Positions 23,601 through 33,183 of a DNA stretch of 64,000 bases are shown in pieces; positions within the stretch are counted from its first letter, which is position 1, and the number at the start of each line of letters is the position of its first letter. Below the pieces are notes generated by a model. The model ran no database searches. It was not told the DNA's origin and saw nothing but the letters and a program-made list of their open reading frames with translations. The position numbers and the translations under genes are program-made. The DNA is taken from the NCBI GenBank assembly GCA_035771175.1, contig CM069598.1:8401413-8465412 (forward strand), read 5' to 3'. Source of the stretch: Paratinospora sagittata (lineage: Eukaryota; Streptophyta; Magnoliopsida; Ranunculales; Menispermaceae).

Positions 23601-24163
23601 ACATATATTCTTATCCCAAAAAAAAATAAAAAAAAAAATAAAAATCTAATACAAAAAGCCACTTGGGCTTCCTTAAAAATAACAATTAATCCAGAGAATA
23701 AATGTTATTCTATAACCTGAAAAAAAATAAAAATAAATAAATAATCTGAAAGAATGAATCCTATTCTAAAACCTGCAAAAAAAAATGTTATACCAAAAAA
23801 ATCTCAATTGCGTAACTTACACTCGTCAGTTAAATGTAGAAACAAATGTGAAGTACAAACATAATCGAACAATACCCAAAACCCAATCACCCAAAAAAAC
23901 GTCCATTAAAAAATACAATCAACACCAGAACACTTTCTTAATCTTCAGACGATTTAGTGATTAAGACCTGGAAGAAGAAGAAGATTAAAACGAAGACTCA
24001 CAGTGTTTTCCCTCTGAATCTGGATTTTCTTAAACGGAGAAGACGCAGCAGATTCCGCCATCGACGATCGAACCTGGAATCGAGAAGCAGAAAGCGGAGA
24101 GAGCGATCGCGCGAGTGAGAAGCTTCTGGATGTGAGGGTTCTAGCACCAGCGAGCAAGGCCAT
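20601..24163 (-). CDS. Dienelactone hydrolase / carboxymethylenebutenolidase-like protein
   Basis: Five exons on the minus strand: 24163-24002, 22402-22260, 21710-21581, 21149-20958 and 20810-20601. They join in phase into 278 residues. It is an alpha/beta-hydrolase of the DLH family, closest by memory to Arabidopsis At2g32520. The DLH triad is present: Cys152 in GYCMGG, Asp200 in ELDNF, His235 in GVAHAF; QEWWG lies upstream. Family enzymes hydrolyse lactones or small esters; the plant substrate is not known. Residues 1-34 are Ser/Arg/Leu-rich and look like a transit peptide, and Met35 (MAESAA) could start a cytosolic form. Intron 1 (1.6 kb) carries a MITE and a decayed LINE end. Confidence 0.92.
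22899..23122. mobile_element. PIF/Harbinger (Tourist-like) MITE in DLH intron 1
   Basis: Direct TTA repeats flank the element (22896-22898 and 23123-23125). The left end is GTTGGTGTTTGTTAACTC and the right end, reverse-complemented, is GGGTCTGTTTGTTAACTC, so the last 13 bases match exactly. It is 224 bp, AT-rich and non-coding. A TTA duplication with a GG-TGTTTG terminus fits Tourist-type MITEs. Internal AACCTCTA and TAGAGGTT blocks add further inverted symmetry. Confidence 0.75.
23296..23580 (-). mobile_element. 3' end of a decayed LINE (RTE-like)
   Basis: On the minus strand from about 23575 the translation gives RENKLRWFG, then after a stop RSLDAPRKG, then IYINGRGRGRLKK before another stop. 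These match the C-terminal LRWFGH...RPLDAPVR...GRGRPKK region common in plant LINE reverse transcriptases. It then runs into the sequence complementary to TGCCTTTTCCCAACTACATG and an (AACTC)n-like end. The same 3' tail recurs at 55757-55880 and, diverged, at 39553-39620. It has the same orientation as the host DLH gene. Confidence 0.65.
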
Positions 24164-25931
24164 TTTTATTTTTTATTTTATTTTTTGACTTAATCATAGG
24201 AGATAAAATGGGAGTTTATTCCCTGTGACGACACTCTTAGGCTTGTTACAATTTGGATGAACTTCTTCTTGCCACGTGTTAATAAGACAACTTGGATTTA
24301 GTAGTGCATGGCACAAATGTACAGATTCTAAATGAATTTTTGGATCTAGGTGATCTTAGCATCCATTAGTATAAATGCAGGTCGGTATTAGTAGTTGGGC
24401 AGTTATTCTCAAAAAATAAAAAATAATAGTAGTTAGACAGGTTGACTCTTGTTTAGAGGGCAATAGAAGTTTGAAAATAGTATATATATATATTTTAGAA
24501 AAGAAACAATGTTAGTTGTATAACTAGTTTTATTACCAAATCATATTTTCAATAAGGAATTAGGTTACCTATTAACTCCCCTCACCCTTGAGGGTGAGGC
24601 AATGACAAGAGTTGATTTGAAAATAGTATATCAATTGCTAAAAATTACTTTCATATGAGATTTAACATACTTGTCAATAAAATTGTAAATCCTATATGAA
24701 GAGGCATAGTATATCAGATTTTGTAGCTAGCCACTGGTACAGAGATTTGAGAAAAAAAAAAGGCTTGGTTGAATTAGATTGAGTTTTATTGTACTTTAAA
24801 CTAATAATATGTTGTGCTCTATTGGTGGATTAGGAGCTTCAAAGCTAAATTGAACCAGCTCACTAGGGGCTATTTCAAAAGCCCAAAAGCTTTTTTGAGA
24901 CCAAATGGCATCACCGGGGCTAAAGTTGGCTGAAGCGTTTCCAGTTGCTTGGATCCAATCAAGTGAATTTTCTTTCTATTCAAACTATGATTATGTTAGG
25001 TTTTAATCAATTACATGAATAAACATAATTAGTTTTCTTAGTAGATAATAGATTTATAATTTTATGTAATTTGAACGCTGACTTAGCCCTCGATAAAACA
25101 GAGTGGAGGAAGTTGATCAGGTAGCCAACTCCAAGTAATTGGATAAAGGCATAGTTGAATTGAGTTGAGTTGTATTTTTGTTAATAGATGATAAATGAAA
25201 TTTCATCTCTTGATCTTAAAAACTTGCATATAACATTTTAAATCAAAAGGACTGTGTTGAGTTCAACCTCTTATCTTTCAAGGGTACTAGGCAAATTTGT
25301 TGAACCAAGTGAAATTCCTATCTCATGTTTGGATTTCTTGATTTGGAATTCTCTTTTGAAGTTGTTTTTTCAGCTTTCCTAAATAAAAGAAATATTCTCT
25401 TCCATTGAACTGTTGTACTTTCATCTTGATCATTCATGAAGCTAATTTACAGCTTTCCTCAATAAAATAATATTCTCTTCCATTGACTGTTGTACTTTCA
25501 GCTTGATCATTCATGAAGCTAACTAATATCAGAAAATTCATTACCTGAAATGGTGCAAACAAATTCACCATTTGTGGTTCTACATGTTAATTAACTTTGT
25601 GGATCAAATGGTTGAGAAAACAGTGAAAACTAATTAAAAATACCTTTAAAACAATAAAAAAGCTCACACATGGCTACAATGTGTTTTCTTCTCTTCTACA
25701 CTTCCCTGATGTTTAAAAGCAAAAGCAGCAACAAAAAAAGTAAATCAAAGAGCAAAAAAGATAACAAAAGAAAAAGAACAAAACATAAACACAGATTCTT
25801 CACATCTCTTGACTTCACTTTGCTTTATCATACAAATCTTGTTTAACAAACAATGATACATCCTTCTCTTTCTCCTCTTTAATACAATAGACCCAGTTCA
25901 GCAAATGAATTGATCCTTCCTTAGGTCACTC
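24164..25931. other. Shared upstream region of DLH (-) and GUB-WAK (+) genes
   Basis: About 1.8 kb between two divergent genes, presumably holding both promoters. No further gene. A tandem duplication (25371-25525) lies in the half nearer the + strand gene. Immediately before the + strand ATG is a pyrimidine-rich CTTCTCTTTCTCCTC tract at 25863-25878, typical of plant 5' leaders. Confidence 0.55.
25371..25525. repeat. Tandem duplication, ~77-bp unit
   Basis: Two copies each begin CAGCTTTCCT and end GATCATTCATGAAGCTAA. They share ATATTCTCTTCCATTGA and GTTGTACTTTCA with a few indels. Copy 1 starts at 25371, copy 2 at 25450. Confidence 0.9.
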
Positions 25932-27142
25932 ATGGCGGCAACTCTCTTCTATCCCTATCATTCCTCAATAATTTTGTTCATTATGATCTCACTATTTGTT
26001 CTTCCATTCTTCAACTCCATAGCTGCACAATCAAGCCTTTGTAGAACCACCTGTGGCGACATCCCGATCAACTATCCTCTCAGTATCGACGACGGCTGTG
26101 GAAGCCCATATTACCAGCACATGCTAGCCTGCTCCGACACTGGAAAACTTGAGTTCCGTACACCTTCCGGCCGGTACCCAGTTCGAAACATAAGCTACAC
26201 TGATCCCCACATGCTAGTTATTGATCCATTCATGTGGAAATGTGAAGATAGAGACGAATTCCGGCCAACAAGGCCATTCAGTTTAGATACCAGCACACAC
26301 TTCTCACTTTCTACTCAAAATGAATACCTCTTTTTTGATTGTAAAGTAGATGATGTTATTATTAAGCCCAAGCCAAGTTTCTGCGAACGGTTCCCTGAAC
26401 GGTGCGACTCGTCCTGTGATAGTGCAAGCTATCTCTGCAGGCATTTGCCTGATTGCCCGATGGCCTTAAGTAGCAGCTCTTGCTGTTCTTACTATCCAAA
26501 GGCAATGGAATCATTAAGGGTGATGTTGCAATATTGTGCATCTTATACTAGTGTTTACTGGAGAAGTGTTGGTGCTACTCCTCCTTATGATCAGGTTCCA
26601 GAGTATGGGATTCGCGTCAACTTTGATAATCCGGTCACAGTCCGGTGCCTCCAGTGTCAGGATGTTTCAAGAGGAGGAGGAACATGTGGTTTTGATACAC
26701 AGACACAGAATTTCTTGTGTTTTTGTAAGGAAGGAAACACTACTACTTATTGCACAGGTACTGCCTACTAGTAGTACATTGTCACATTTATGTTCATGGT
26801 TTCATGATTTCTAAGAAATTAAGTTGTCTTGCAGATCCTGGGAATTCTAAGCACACTAGAAAGGTTGGAGTGATTGCAGGTGAGTTTAAACAGTTTTGGA
26901 ATTTATAATCATGGAATGAAGTTAGCTATTGGGTCCTTGATCTTTTGATCTTTTGTTCAACTTGAAGCAGATTAATTAATTGTGTTTTTGATGTTTTGAT
27001 GATTGTTTGAATTGCAGGAACGACTGCAGTATCATTTGCTGGGGCTGTAGGAGTTGGAGCAGGTATATGGTATTTGAGGAAGCTCAGAGCAAAAGCACCG
27101 GTTACATGTGGGGTTCAGAGCAATGAAAATAGACTATTTTGA
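25932..27142 (+). CDS. Kinase-less GUB-WAK galacturonan-binding membrane protein
   Basis: Exons 25932-26757, 26835-26879 and 27018-27142 join in phase into 331 residues. The protein has an N-terminal signal peptide (hydrophobic to about residue 32) and a Cys-rich GUB_WAK_bind-type domain (CRTTCGDIPINYPLSIDDGC, then the DPFMWKC segment). A second Cys-rich, WAK-associated-like region ends in FDTQTQNFLCFCKEG. A transmembrane helix follows near residues 290-315 (VGVIAG through VGAGIWYL), then a short basic tail. Wall-associated kinases bind pectin through such domains, but no kinase domain follows and the frame ends in a stop after 25-30 cytoplasmic residues. Likely a plasma-membrane cell-wall-binding protein of unknown signalling role. 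The first ATG precedes the signal peptide. Confidence 0.88.
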
Positions 27143-27793
27143 AGGGCTTTGCTTTTGTTTATTCTTTGTAGTTTTCCTTAGCCGTTAAGAAAGAATATTT
27201 TTGTTGGTTGTTTTTGTGTTTTTATCTCTCTCAAGATCAGAAATCAAAGAACAATCACTTGCTTTTCCACTTTTTTGCTTGTGCAATCTGTAATGGCAAT
27301 AACTTTGAGTGCTGACGTCCATCTACTTACATATATATGTTTTGTCCCTCCACATTCAAATTATTAAAAATAATAAAATTGACAAGTGCTTGGCTTAAAG
27401 CGGCTTAAGTTTCAAGGTTGTCCCTACGTAGTTCAAGGTTTAATTCTAGGAGCCGCCCTCGTTAGAAGTAGTTTTTCATTCCACTTGCGCCTCGAATGAG
27501 GACTAGTCCATATCCGAAGGTGTCGAAATGCACGTGAAAACAAAAATAAATAAATAAATAAACTGATAAATAAATAAAATTAACTTCTTAAAAAAAAAAA
27601 AAAAACTTTATGGGCATAATTACTGGGCTGATTTTCTTACTTGCACCCATTAACCTGATCCACAAAGTTTTGCCTGTTTGATGGATCATAACAGTGAATT
27701 TGAAACAACTTTATCAAATGGGTCTTAAGCGCAATTTCCAATCTCCATTTTTGAGTTCTGATCTCTTTCTAATGCCTTAAAAAATTGTTGATT
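27143..27793. other. Intergenic with a SINE-like insertion
   Basis: Short gap between the GUB-WAK stop and the second PPR start. A SINE-like element lies at 27384-27572. The last 200 bp are the presumed PPR promoter; no TATA box stands out. Confidence 0.5.
27384..27572 (+). mobile_element. Probable SINE with imperfect target-site duplication
   Basis: Flanked by AATAAAATTGAC (27372-27383) and AATAAAATTAAC (27573-27584), which differ at one base. Inside are an A-box-like TTGGCTTAAAGCGGCTTA and, about 30 bp on, a B-box-like AAGGTTTAATTCTAG. The 3' end is an (AAAT)n tail. Length 189 bp. The flanks are simple AT-rich sequence, so the duplication is weaker evidence than for the element at 8731. 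Confidence 0.5.
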
Positions 27794-29221
27794 ATGTCAC
27801 ACCAACCTGAGCTTCTACTACAGCTACTTCAACGCTACCTCAGACACTCACGCCAAATCAATCAAATTCACTCCCTCGTCCTTACCAATGGCTACCTAAT
27901 CTTTAAACCCAATTCAAAAACTACAAATTTGAAGTGGATAAACACTCTCCTATATAACACCTTAATCAGATCATATCTAAACCTTAATGATCATCACAAA
28001 ACCATATTTCTCTTCACAAACATGCTTGAACACCAAGTCCCGCCAAACAGCCACACCTTTCCATCTCTTATCAAAGCTGCCTCTTCCTCATCCTCCTTGG
28101 CTTCCTTGTTAGGCAGAGCCCTTCACACCCAAGTGATCAATCGTGGGTTGTCACTGGACCCTTTTGTTCATGCTTCTTTTATTAGCTTCTATGCGCAACT
28201 TGGAGACATTTCAGATGCCCGGAAGCTGTTTGAAGAAATTCCCAAACCATGCATTGTTTCCATGAATTCCATGCTTGATTCACTGGGGAAGAATGGAGAC
28301 ATGGGGTCTGCTCTTTTGCTCTTTAACCAAATGACCGTGAAAGATATAGTTTCATGGACAAGTATTATAAGTGGATTTGGAAGAAATGGGCACTTCCTAG
28401 AGGCAATTCGGTTTTTTGGGAAGATGGTGCAGCATGAGGATGTAGTGAGACATGTTGTGACACCTAATGAGGCTACATTGGTTAGTGTTCTATCTTCTTG
28501 TGGTAATTTGAAAGGGGGTGGGGCTTTGAATCAAGGGAAGCAAATCCATGGTTATATTATTAAGAATGGTATTGAATTAACAGTGTTTTTGGGAACAGCA
28601 TTGATATCTATGTATGGTAAGACTGGATGTTTAAGAAGTGCAGTTGAAGTTTCTAATGGAATGGTAATAAAAGAGGTGTGTACATGGAACGCGATTATCT
28701 CTTCCTTGGCTTGTAACGGCAGAGAAAAGCAAGCCTTAGACATGTTCAAGGAGATGAGAACAGAAATGATTCAGCCAAATGAGGTCACATTTGTTGCCTT
28801 GCTTGCAGCTTGTGCTCGAGCTAAATTTGTCGAGTTGGGACTGAGATTATTCGAGTCAATGTCATGTGAATTTGGCATTGTTCCAAAGATGGAGCACTAT
28901 GGATGTGTCATAGACGTATTGGGAAGAGCTGGGCTTTTAGAAGAAGCGTCAAAATTTATAGAAAAAATGCCATTTGAACCCGATGCATCAGTTTTGGGGG
29001 CTCTTTTGGGTGCCTGTAAGGTTCACGGGAATGTCGAGTTGGCGGGTAATGTAGGAAGGAAGTTGCTTGAATTACAGCCACAACATTGTGGGCGATATGT
29101 AGTATTATCGAACATTTACGCAGAAGCTGGGAAATGGGGCTCTGCGGCTGAATTAAGGAAAGCCATGTTAGAGAGTGGAATCAGTAAAATTCCAGCTTAT
29201 AGTTGCCTTGATTCCAGGTGA
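27794..29221 (+). CDS. PLS-class pentatricopeptide repeat protein, E-type
   Basis: Intronless, 475 residues from the ATG at 27794; an in-frame TTG lies 9 bp upstream but no earlier ATG before the stop at 27770. Roughly a dozen PPR motifs run through the protein, with L/S-type phrases such as ALISMYGKTG and LGALLGACKVHGNVELAG. The C-terminus (YVVLSNIYAEAGKWGSAAEL to IPAYSCLDSR) is an E-type end without a DYW domain and is shorter than in typical E+ proteins. Presumed role: organellar RNA binding for editing or processing. It might correspond to the Arabidopsis At1g10330 group (weak recollection, unverified). The early IHSLVLTNG phrase is typical of this subfamily. Confidence 0.9.
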   Translation: MSHQPELLLQLLQRYLRHSRQINQIHSLVLTNGYLIFKPNSKTTNLKWINTLLYNTLIRSYLNLNDHHKTIFLFTNMLEHQVPPNSHTFPSLIKAASSSSSLASLLGRALHTQVINRGLSLDPFVHASFISFYAQLGDISDARKLFEEIPKPCIVSMNSMLDSLGKNGDMGSALLLFNQMTVKDIVSWTSIISGFGRNGHFLEAIRFFGKMVQHEDVVRHVVTPNEATLVSVLSSCGNLKGGGALNQGKQIHGYIIKNGIELTVFLGTALISMYGKTGCLRSAVEVSNGMVIKEVCTWNAIISSLACNGREKQALDMFKEMRTEMIQPNEVTFVALLAACARAKFVELGLRLFESMSCEFGIVPKMEHYGCVIDVLGRAGLLEEASKFIEKMPFEPDASVLGALLGACKVHGNVELAGNVGRKLLELQPQHCGRYVVLSNIYAEAGKWGSAAELRKAMLESGISKIPAYSCLDSR

Positions 29222-29573
29222 AGAGATGCAGCGTTTCGTGTAGAAGATGGAATATGAAGAAATTGTGGGTTGAAAGGACATTAATTTAGTATCAATGGAA
29301 GACTGTAAATTTTACTGCATGGTAGTTTTTTTGAAGTCCCCAGGCCTTATTAGCTTTCATATCTTATTGGTCAAGCTCGCAGTTGTGGAAGATCACTTTT
29401 ATTCAGGTATTGAACTTTTGGGATAAACACCTATCACATTTTTATCTTGGTAATACTTTGCAAGAAAAATAATTGAGGATCTCCCTGAAACACTTACAAA
29501 TTTGCTAGAAAATAGTTGAGGAATTCCTCTGAAACAGAGTCACAACAAAAGGTTATAAAAAGCTCCTTAAATT

Positions 29574-31004
29574 TTAGCATGGACTTCCAGCCACACATGG
29601 CAGAGGACCAGCTTCTAATGTCAGTGCTGGGACCACTGACCCTTCAGCGACAACGAAGGATTGAGATTGAGAATAGTGAGGGGCACAGCTTCCCCAACCA
29701 GATTGAACAAAGTAAGCTCCGTTTTCAAATACATCCTTAGAAGACCTCCATTTCCATTTCTTCCATCCACCATCTGTCTCTCTTTTAGTAACCTGTGTAT
29801 AAATAGCAAAACTCACATAGTAAACCAAGATCAAATAGGTAGGAGAACATCTTCTGATTTTGTTATCAATCTGTTTACCTCTTTGATATTAGGATTATCG
29901 GGTGCAATGAAGTAGTTCCCTTCACTTGAAATTGTTGGATTAGCACTCCCACCAATTGCATACATCTCCCACTTATCATATCTATTGTTTGCGACGTGGG
30001 CATACCCAAATCTTACCCTGCATTGCTTATCATGAATTGTTTATTGTTATTATTTTTCTTCATTTTCCCTTTGTGAATCCAGTAAAAAAATTGTTTCTCA
30101 CCTGGGCATTCTTTGTACCATTTCAGGGCCAAAATGATTGAAGGCAACAGTAACTTTCATCACCTCATCTGCAGTAAATTCATCATCATGTCCCAGCAAC
30201 ATCACCTGCAGTTATTTGGAAACTCCAGTCTTGTTCAATATCACAATAAAATTCAAGTTATTTTTTTTATAGAGCATTTGATTCTTGACATACTTTATCA
30301 TGTTCGGTGAAGTAGTTGTTTGAAATTGTGATAGCTGTGGAAGCATGAATAACGTCAATGAGACCATCGGTGCATCGGGCTAGAAAGCAGTGATCAATCC
30401 ATACATTAGAAGATCCAAGTATGTCAATGCCATCCCCGTCAGAAGCTAGACGGTGGCCAAGGTGAGTTTCTGTGCTACGAACTAGTCCAGCCTTCCCGGG
30501 CTTACAATCATGAATGCTAATACCATGTATTATTATGTGGCTTACACCTTGTATAGTAATACAAGGCCCATTTGCTATCTCCACCTTGGCTCCTCTCCCA
30601 TCTATGGTTTTGTAGCTGTTCATAATAAGCTCTTTCTTCAGTGTAATCACCATGTCTTCTTCAAAGATTATCCACAGAGGCTCTGTTTGGATGATGCCAT
30701 ATCTAAGCATGCCTGGCTTTGGGTTTATAGGATCATCAGATGGATCTTTTACGACATAAGTTTTACCAAATTTTCCTCCTATGGCGGCTTTACCAAAGCC
30801 TATGGCACAATCGGCTAAAGCCAAACGGTTCAAGGCCCAGTTGGGATCGGATCTCCAGCAACTGTCTATTTTGTTCAAGATTTTCTTGGTGTCATAGCCT
30901 GGTAAGATCTTGTGTGCTTCTAATTCTGTGGTTTTTGCTTGTAATGTGGAGAGTAAAGAAGCTAGTAAGCTTGAGAAGACAAGAATGGAAGCTAAGGAAG
31001 CCAT
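29574..31004 (-). CDS. Pectate lyase (PL1), LAT59/Amb a 1-like pollen type
   Basis: Four minus-strand exons: 31004-30294, 30205-30102, 30017-29879 and 29792-29574. They join in phase into 390 residues. There is a signal peptide (residues 1-23). The parallel-beta-helix lyase domain carries the family landmarks: [18 protein letters not shown] (calcium-binding Asp region), [20 protein letters not shown] and [18 protein letters not shown], the last bearing the catalytic Arg (269-283). A Cys-rich C-terminal tail ends PCVAGSPC. Family enzymes cleave de-esterified pectin by calcium-dependent beta-elimination in the wall. The [12 protein letters not shown] variant points to the pollen clade. The start is the ATG at 31004 with a good context (AAACATGGC); a weak-context out-of-frame ATG lies about 18 bp upstream. 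Confidence 0.93.
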
Positions 31005-31373
31005 GTTTGGGCAAGGAGGTTGGTGCCATTGAAGCAAGTTTAAATAGGAGAAGAGAAGAAGAGGTGGTGCTCACGACCTTCAAAATCTGATTTTGTTCAT
31101 TCTGTTTAGTGAGATAAGCAGGTATTTTAGAAACGTGGTGGCACGAGTTGGTAGTTTTGGACTTCAGTTGTTATTGTTGAAAGTTTGGATTAGATGTATA
31201 TCTTTGTTATACCAATTTTAAAATTTTAGGAGAAGCAGCCCACTAATTGTGATTATGATGTATGCATTGAAGTTTTGGTTTATGGGATGCTTGGGTTGCC
31301 TCTTGTGTGTCAGCTTTTTAATTTTGACTTCCAAAAAATATATATTTACCTACAGTTTTGGTTTTAAGAAAGA

Positions 31374-31550
31374 GTAATGTTAAATTTACGTTAAGTGTCA
31401 ACGATATTTTCTGAAACTGGCACCTGACGTCTTTTGAATATTGGAATGTTGTTTAATACATGCATATTCTCAAGACATCCAAAAGTATTGGATGTCAGTG
31501 TGGAAAAATAATGTTGACACCCGGTGTATATAAAACATTTTTCTTTTAGA
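31374..31550. mobile_element. MITE-like inverted-repeat element
   Basis: The left part TGTCAACGATATTTTCTG is mirrored at the right end by the complement of TGTCAACATTATTTTTCC. Similarity extends inwards through (T/C)GGCACCTGACGTC versus ACTGACATCC. About 180 bp, non-coding. No clear target-site duplication. Confidence 0.45.
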
Positions 31551-31637
31551 AAAGGTTTAATTATATGTTTTAATAATATGGAATGCAATATAATACTTTG
31601 TACTATTCAACTCCATAAAGACTTTTTCTAACTACGT

Positions 31638-31687
31638 GAGTTGACTAAGAAACTGTTTTCTCGAGTTGACTAAGAAACTGTTTTCTC
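31638..31687. repeat. 25-bp perfect tandem duplication
   Basis: GAGTTGACTAAGAAACTG plus TTTTCTC occurs twice without mismatch (31638-31662 and 31663-31687). Each unit carries a TTGACT W-box core. Confidence 0.95.
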
Positions 31688-32574
31688 TACTCTGCTTTAT
31701 CAGGATTAAGTCGGTAATAAAGTATTTTAGAATTATTGAATATTAAGAGTAGAATCAGAATGAAAATTTAACAATCTAGCTTATTTTCTTTTTAGATTTA
31801 TTAAAGAAACTCAATTTTTCTCTTTAGTTATTAATTTTTTTAGATTATTAAACTATTTGAAACAACTTTATAAGATTTTAAAATCAACAATATTTAGTTC
31901 TTTTTTTTTTTCTCTTATATTCATGAGAATCAATATGGAGATCCCTTACATATAAGATTATTAAACCCTCATATGTGAAAAGATCCTCTTAGCTGACTAA
32001 AATCATGGGTCTTGACCTCTCTTACTTGTAATAGAACCAGGGGTTTGGAAGCAAAAGATTTGACCTATGTGTTATTCCTCGTACAGTAAATAAAAAATAT
32101 GTGATTCTACAATCAATCTCCTCCCAAATGCAAGTTTAGAATAGTATTAATCTATGTTTAACACATTTAATTAGCTAAACAATATTCTGCACAACGAAAA
32201 AACACAGCTAAGCAAAACCGAATGTAACTCGAATTTAATTAAGCTATAACATGTTGTTTAAACGTTAGGCCTGTCGATTAATCAATCGACATTTAATTAC
32301 TTACATGATTGATCTGCAGCCCTATTCTACATTGTATTAGTCAATTATCATTGCTTCATTATTAGTACAAGAAAGGTTGCATGCAGAGTTTTCTTCAAGC
32401 TCAAGCTCTGTTTGATCAATCTTGCAAGAAACACCACACTAATGTATTATTGGTGTGTTCTGTATCAATTCAATTACTTAAATTACTAAACACACGACTA
32501 CTTTACTTCAACTAAATTTAATAACAAATCAAAACCCCCAAGTAGAACACCCTTTCAAGAGTCAACTCTCTCTC

Positions 32575-32588
32575 TATATATATATAAG
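32575..32588 (+). promoter_or_regulatory. TATA box of the STIG1-like gene
   Basis: A TATATATATATAAG run lies about 95-108 bp upstream of the ATG at 32683 and is preceded by a CTCTCTCT tract. This spacing would give a 5' leader of roughly 65-75 nt. The leader contains TTCTTCATTG and CTTCTTCTT repeats typical of plant leaders. Confidence 0.5.
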
Positions 32589-32682
32589 CCTTTAGAACCC
32601 AAATCTCATAAGCTACTAATTCTTTCTTCATTGTTCTTCATCTTCTTCTTCCTCCTTGGAAAAAAAAAAAAACCCCATAAAA

Positions 32683-33183
32683 ATGGCAAAGAAAATTATC
32701 GTTGGTTTGGCGATGGCCATGGCAATTGTAGCAATCACTTTACTAATAGTGACCACTAACAAAGGAGACGAAGAAGCGCTTGTTAGTAACGAAGTGGAAA
32801 TCACTTCTTCGAAGAACAACGTGATCATTCCGTTGTCGGAAAAGAGTACTTCGGAGGTTGCTCCTCTAGTGAGACGGGCGAGTCGATTTCTTGTGGAAGA
32901 GTACTTAAAACCAAATCCAAGAGCAAAATATCATTGTCACAAGGATTATAATGTTTGTTATGAAGAAGGGAGTGTTGGGACTACTTGCTGTAATAACAAG
33001 TGTATTGATTTGAAGACGGATAGGAATAACTGTGGGAGTTGCAAGAACAAGTGCAAGTTCACGGACGAATGCTGCAATGGTGAGTGTGTGAACGTTTGGT
33101 ATGATAAGAGACATTGTGGGAAATGCTTCAACAAGTGCATGCCTGGAGGTTACTGCATATATGGAATGTGTGATTATGCATAG
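32683..33183 (+). CDS. STIG1-family cysteine-rich secreted protein
   Basis: Single exon, 166 residues. A short basic N-terminus and a hydrophobic segment (about residues 4-24) act as signal peptide or anchor. A variable linker follows to about residue 84, then a compact C-terminal domain with 16 cysteines, including [12 protein letters not shown] and [12 protein letters not shown], the repeated signature of the STIG1 family. Family members include stigma-specific STIG1, which affects exudate secretion and pollen-tube growth, and GRI-type apoplastic peptides; the exact role of this one is unknown. The ATG at 32683 is the first true ATG (AAAAATGGC); an in-frame TTG upstream is not used. Confidence 0.92.
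   Translation: MAKKIIVGLAMAMAIVAITLLIVTTNKGDEEALVSNEVEITSSKNNVIIPLSEKSTSEVAPLVRRASRFLVEEYLKPNPRAKYHCHKDYNVCYEEGSVGTTCCNNKCIDLKTDRNNCGSCKNKCKFTDECCNGECVNVWYDKRHCGKCFNKCMPGGYCIYGMCDYA

Larger units (their letters stand above)
31005..32682. other. Divergent intergenic region, pectate lyase (-) and STIG1-like (+)
   Basis: About 1.7 kb between divergent genes. The right end holds the STIG1-like TATA box. A minus-strand TATA-like CCTATTTAAAC lies at about 31038-31048, very close to the lyase ATG. An inverted-repeat element (31374-31550) and a 25-bp tandem repeat (31638-31687) are also here. No further gene. Confidence 0.5.

Noticed and set aside
29516..29740. Plus-strand frames across pectate lyase exon 4
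   Set aside because: They run opposite to a well-supported exon and have no domain.
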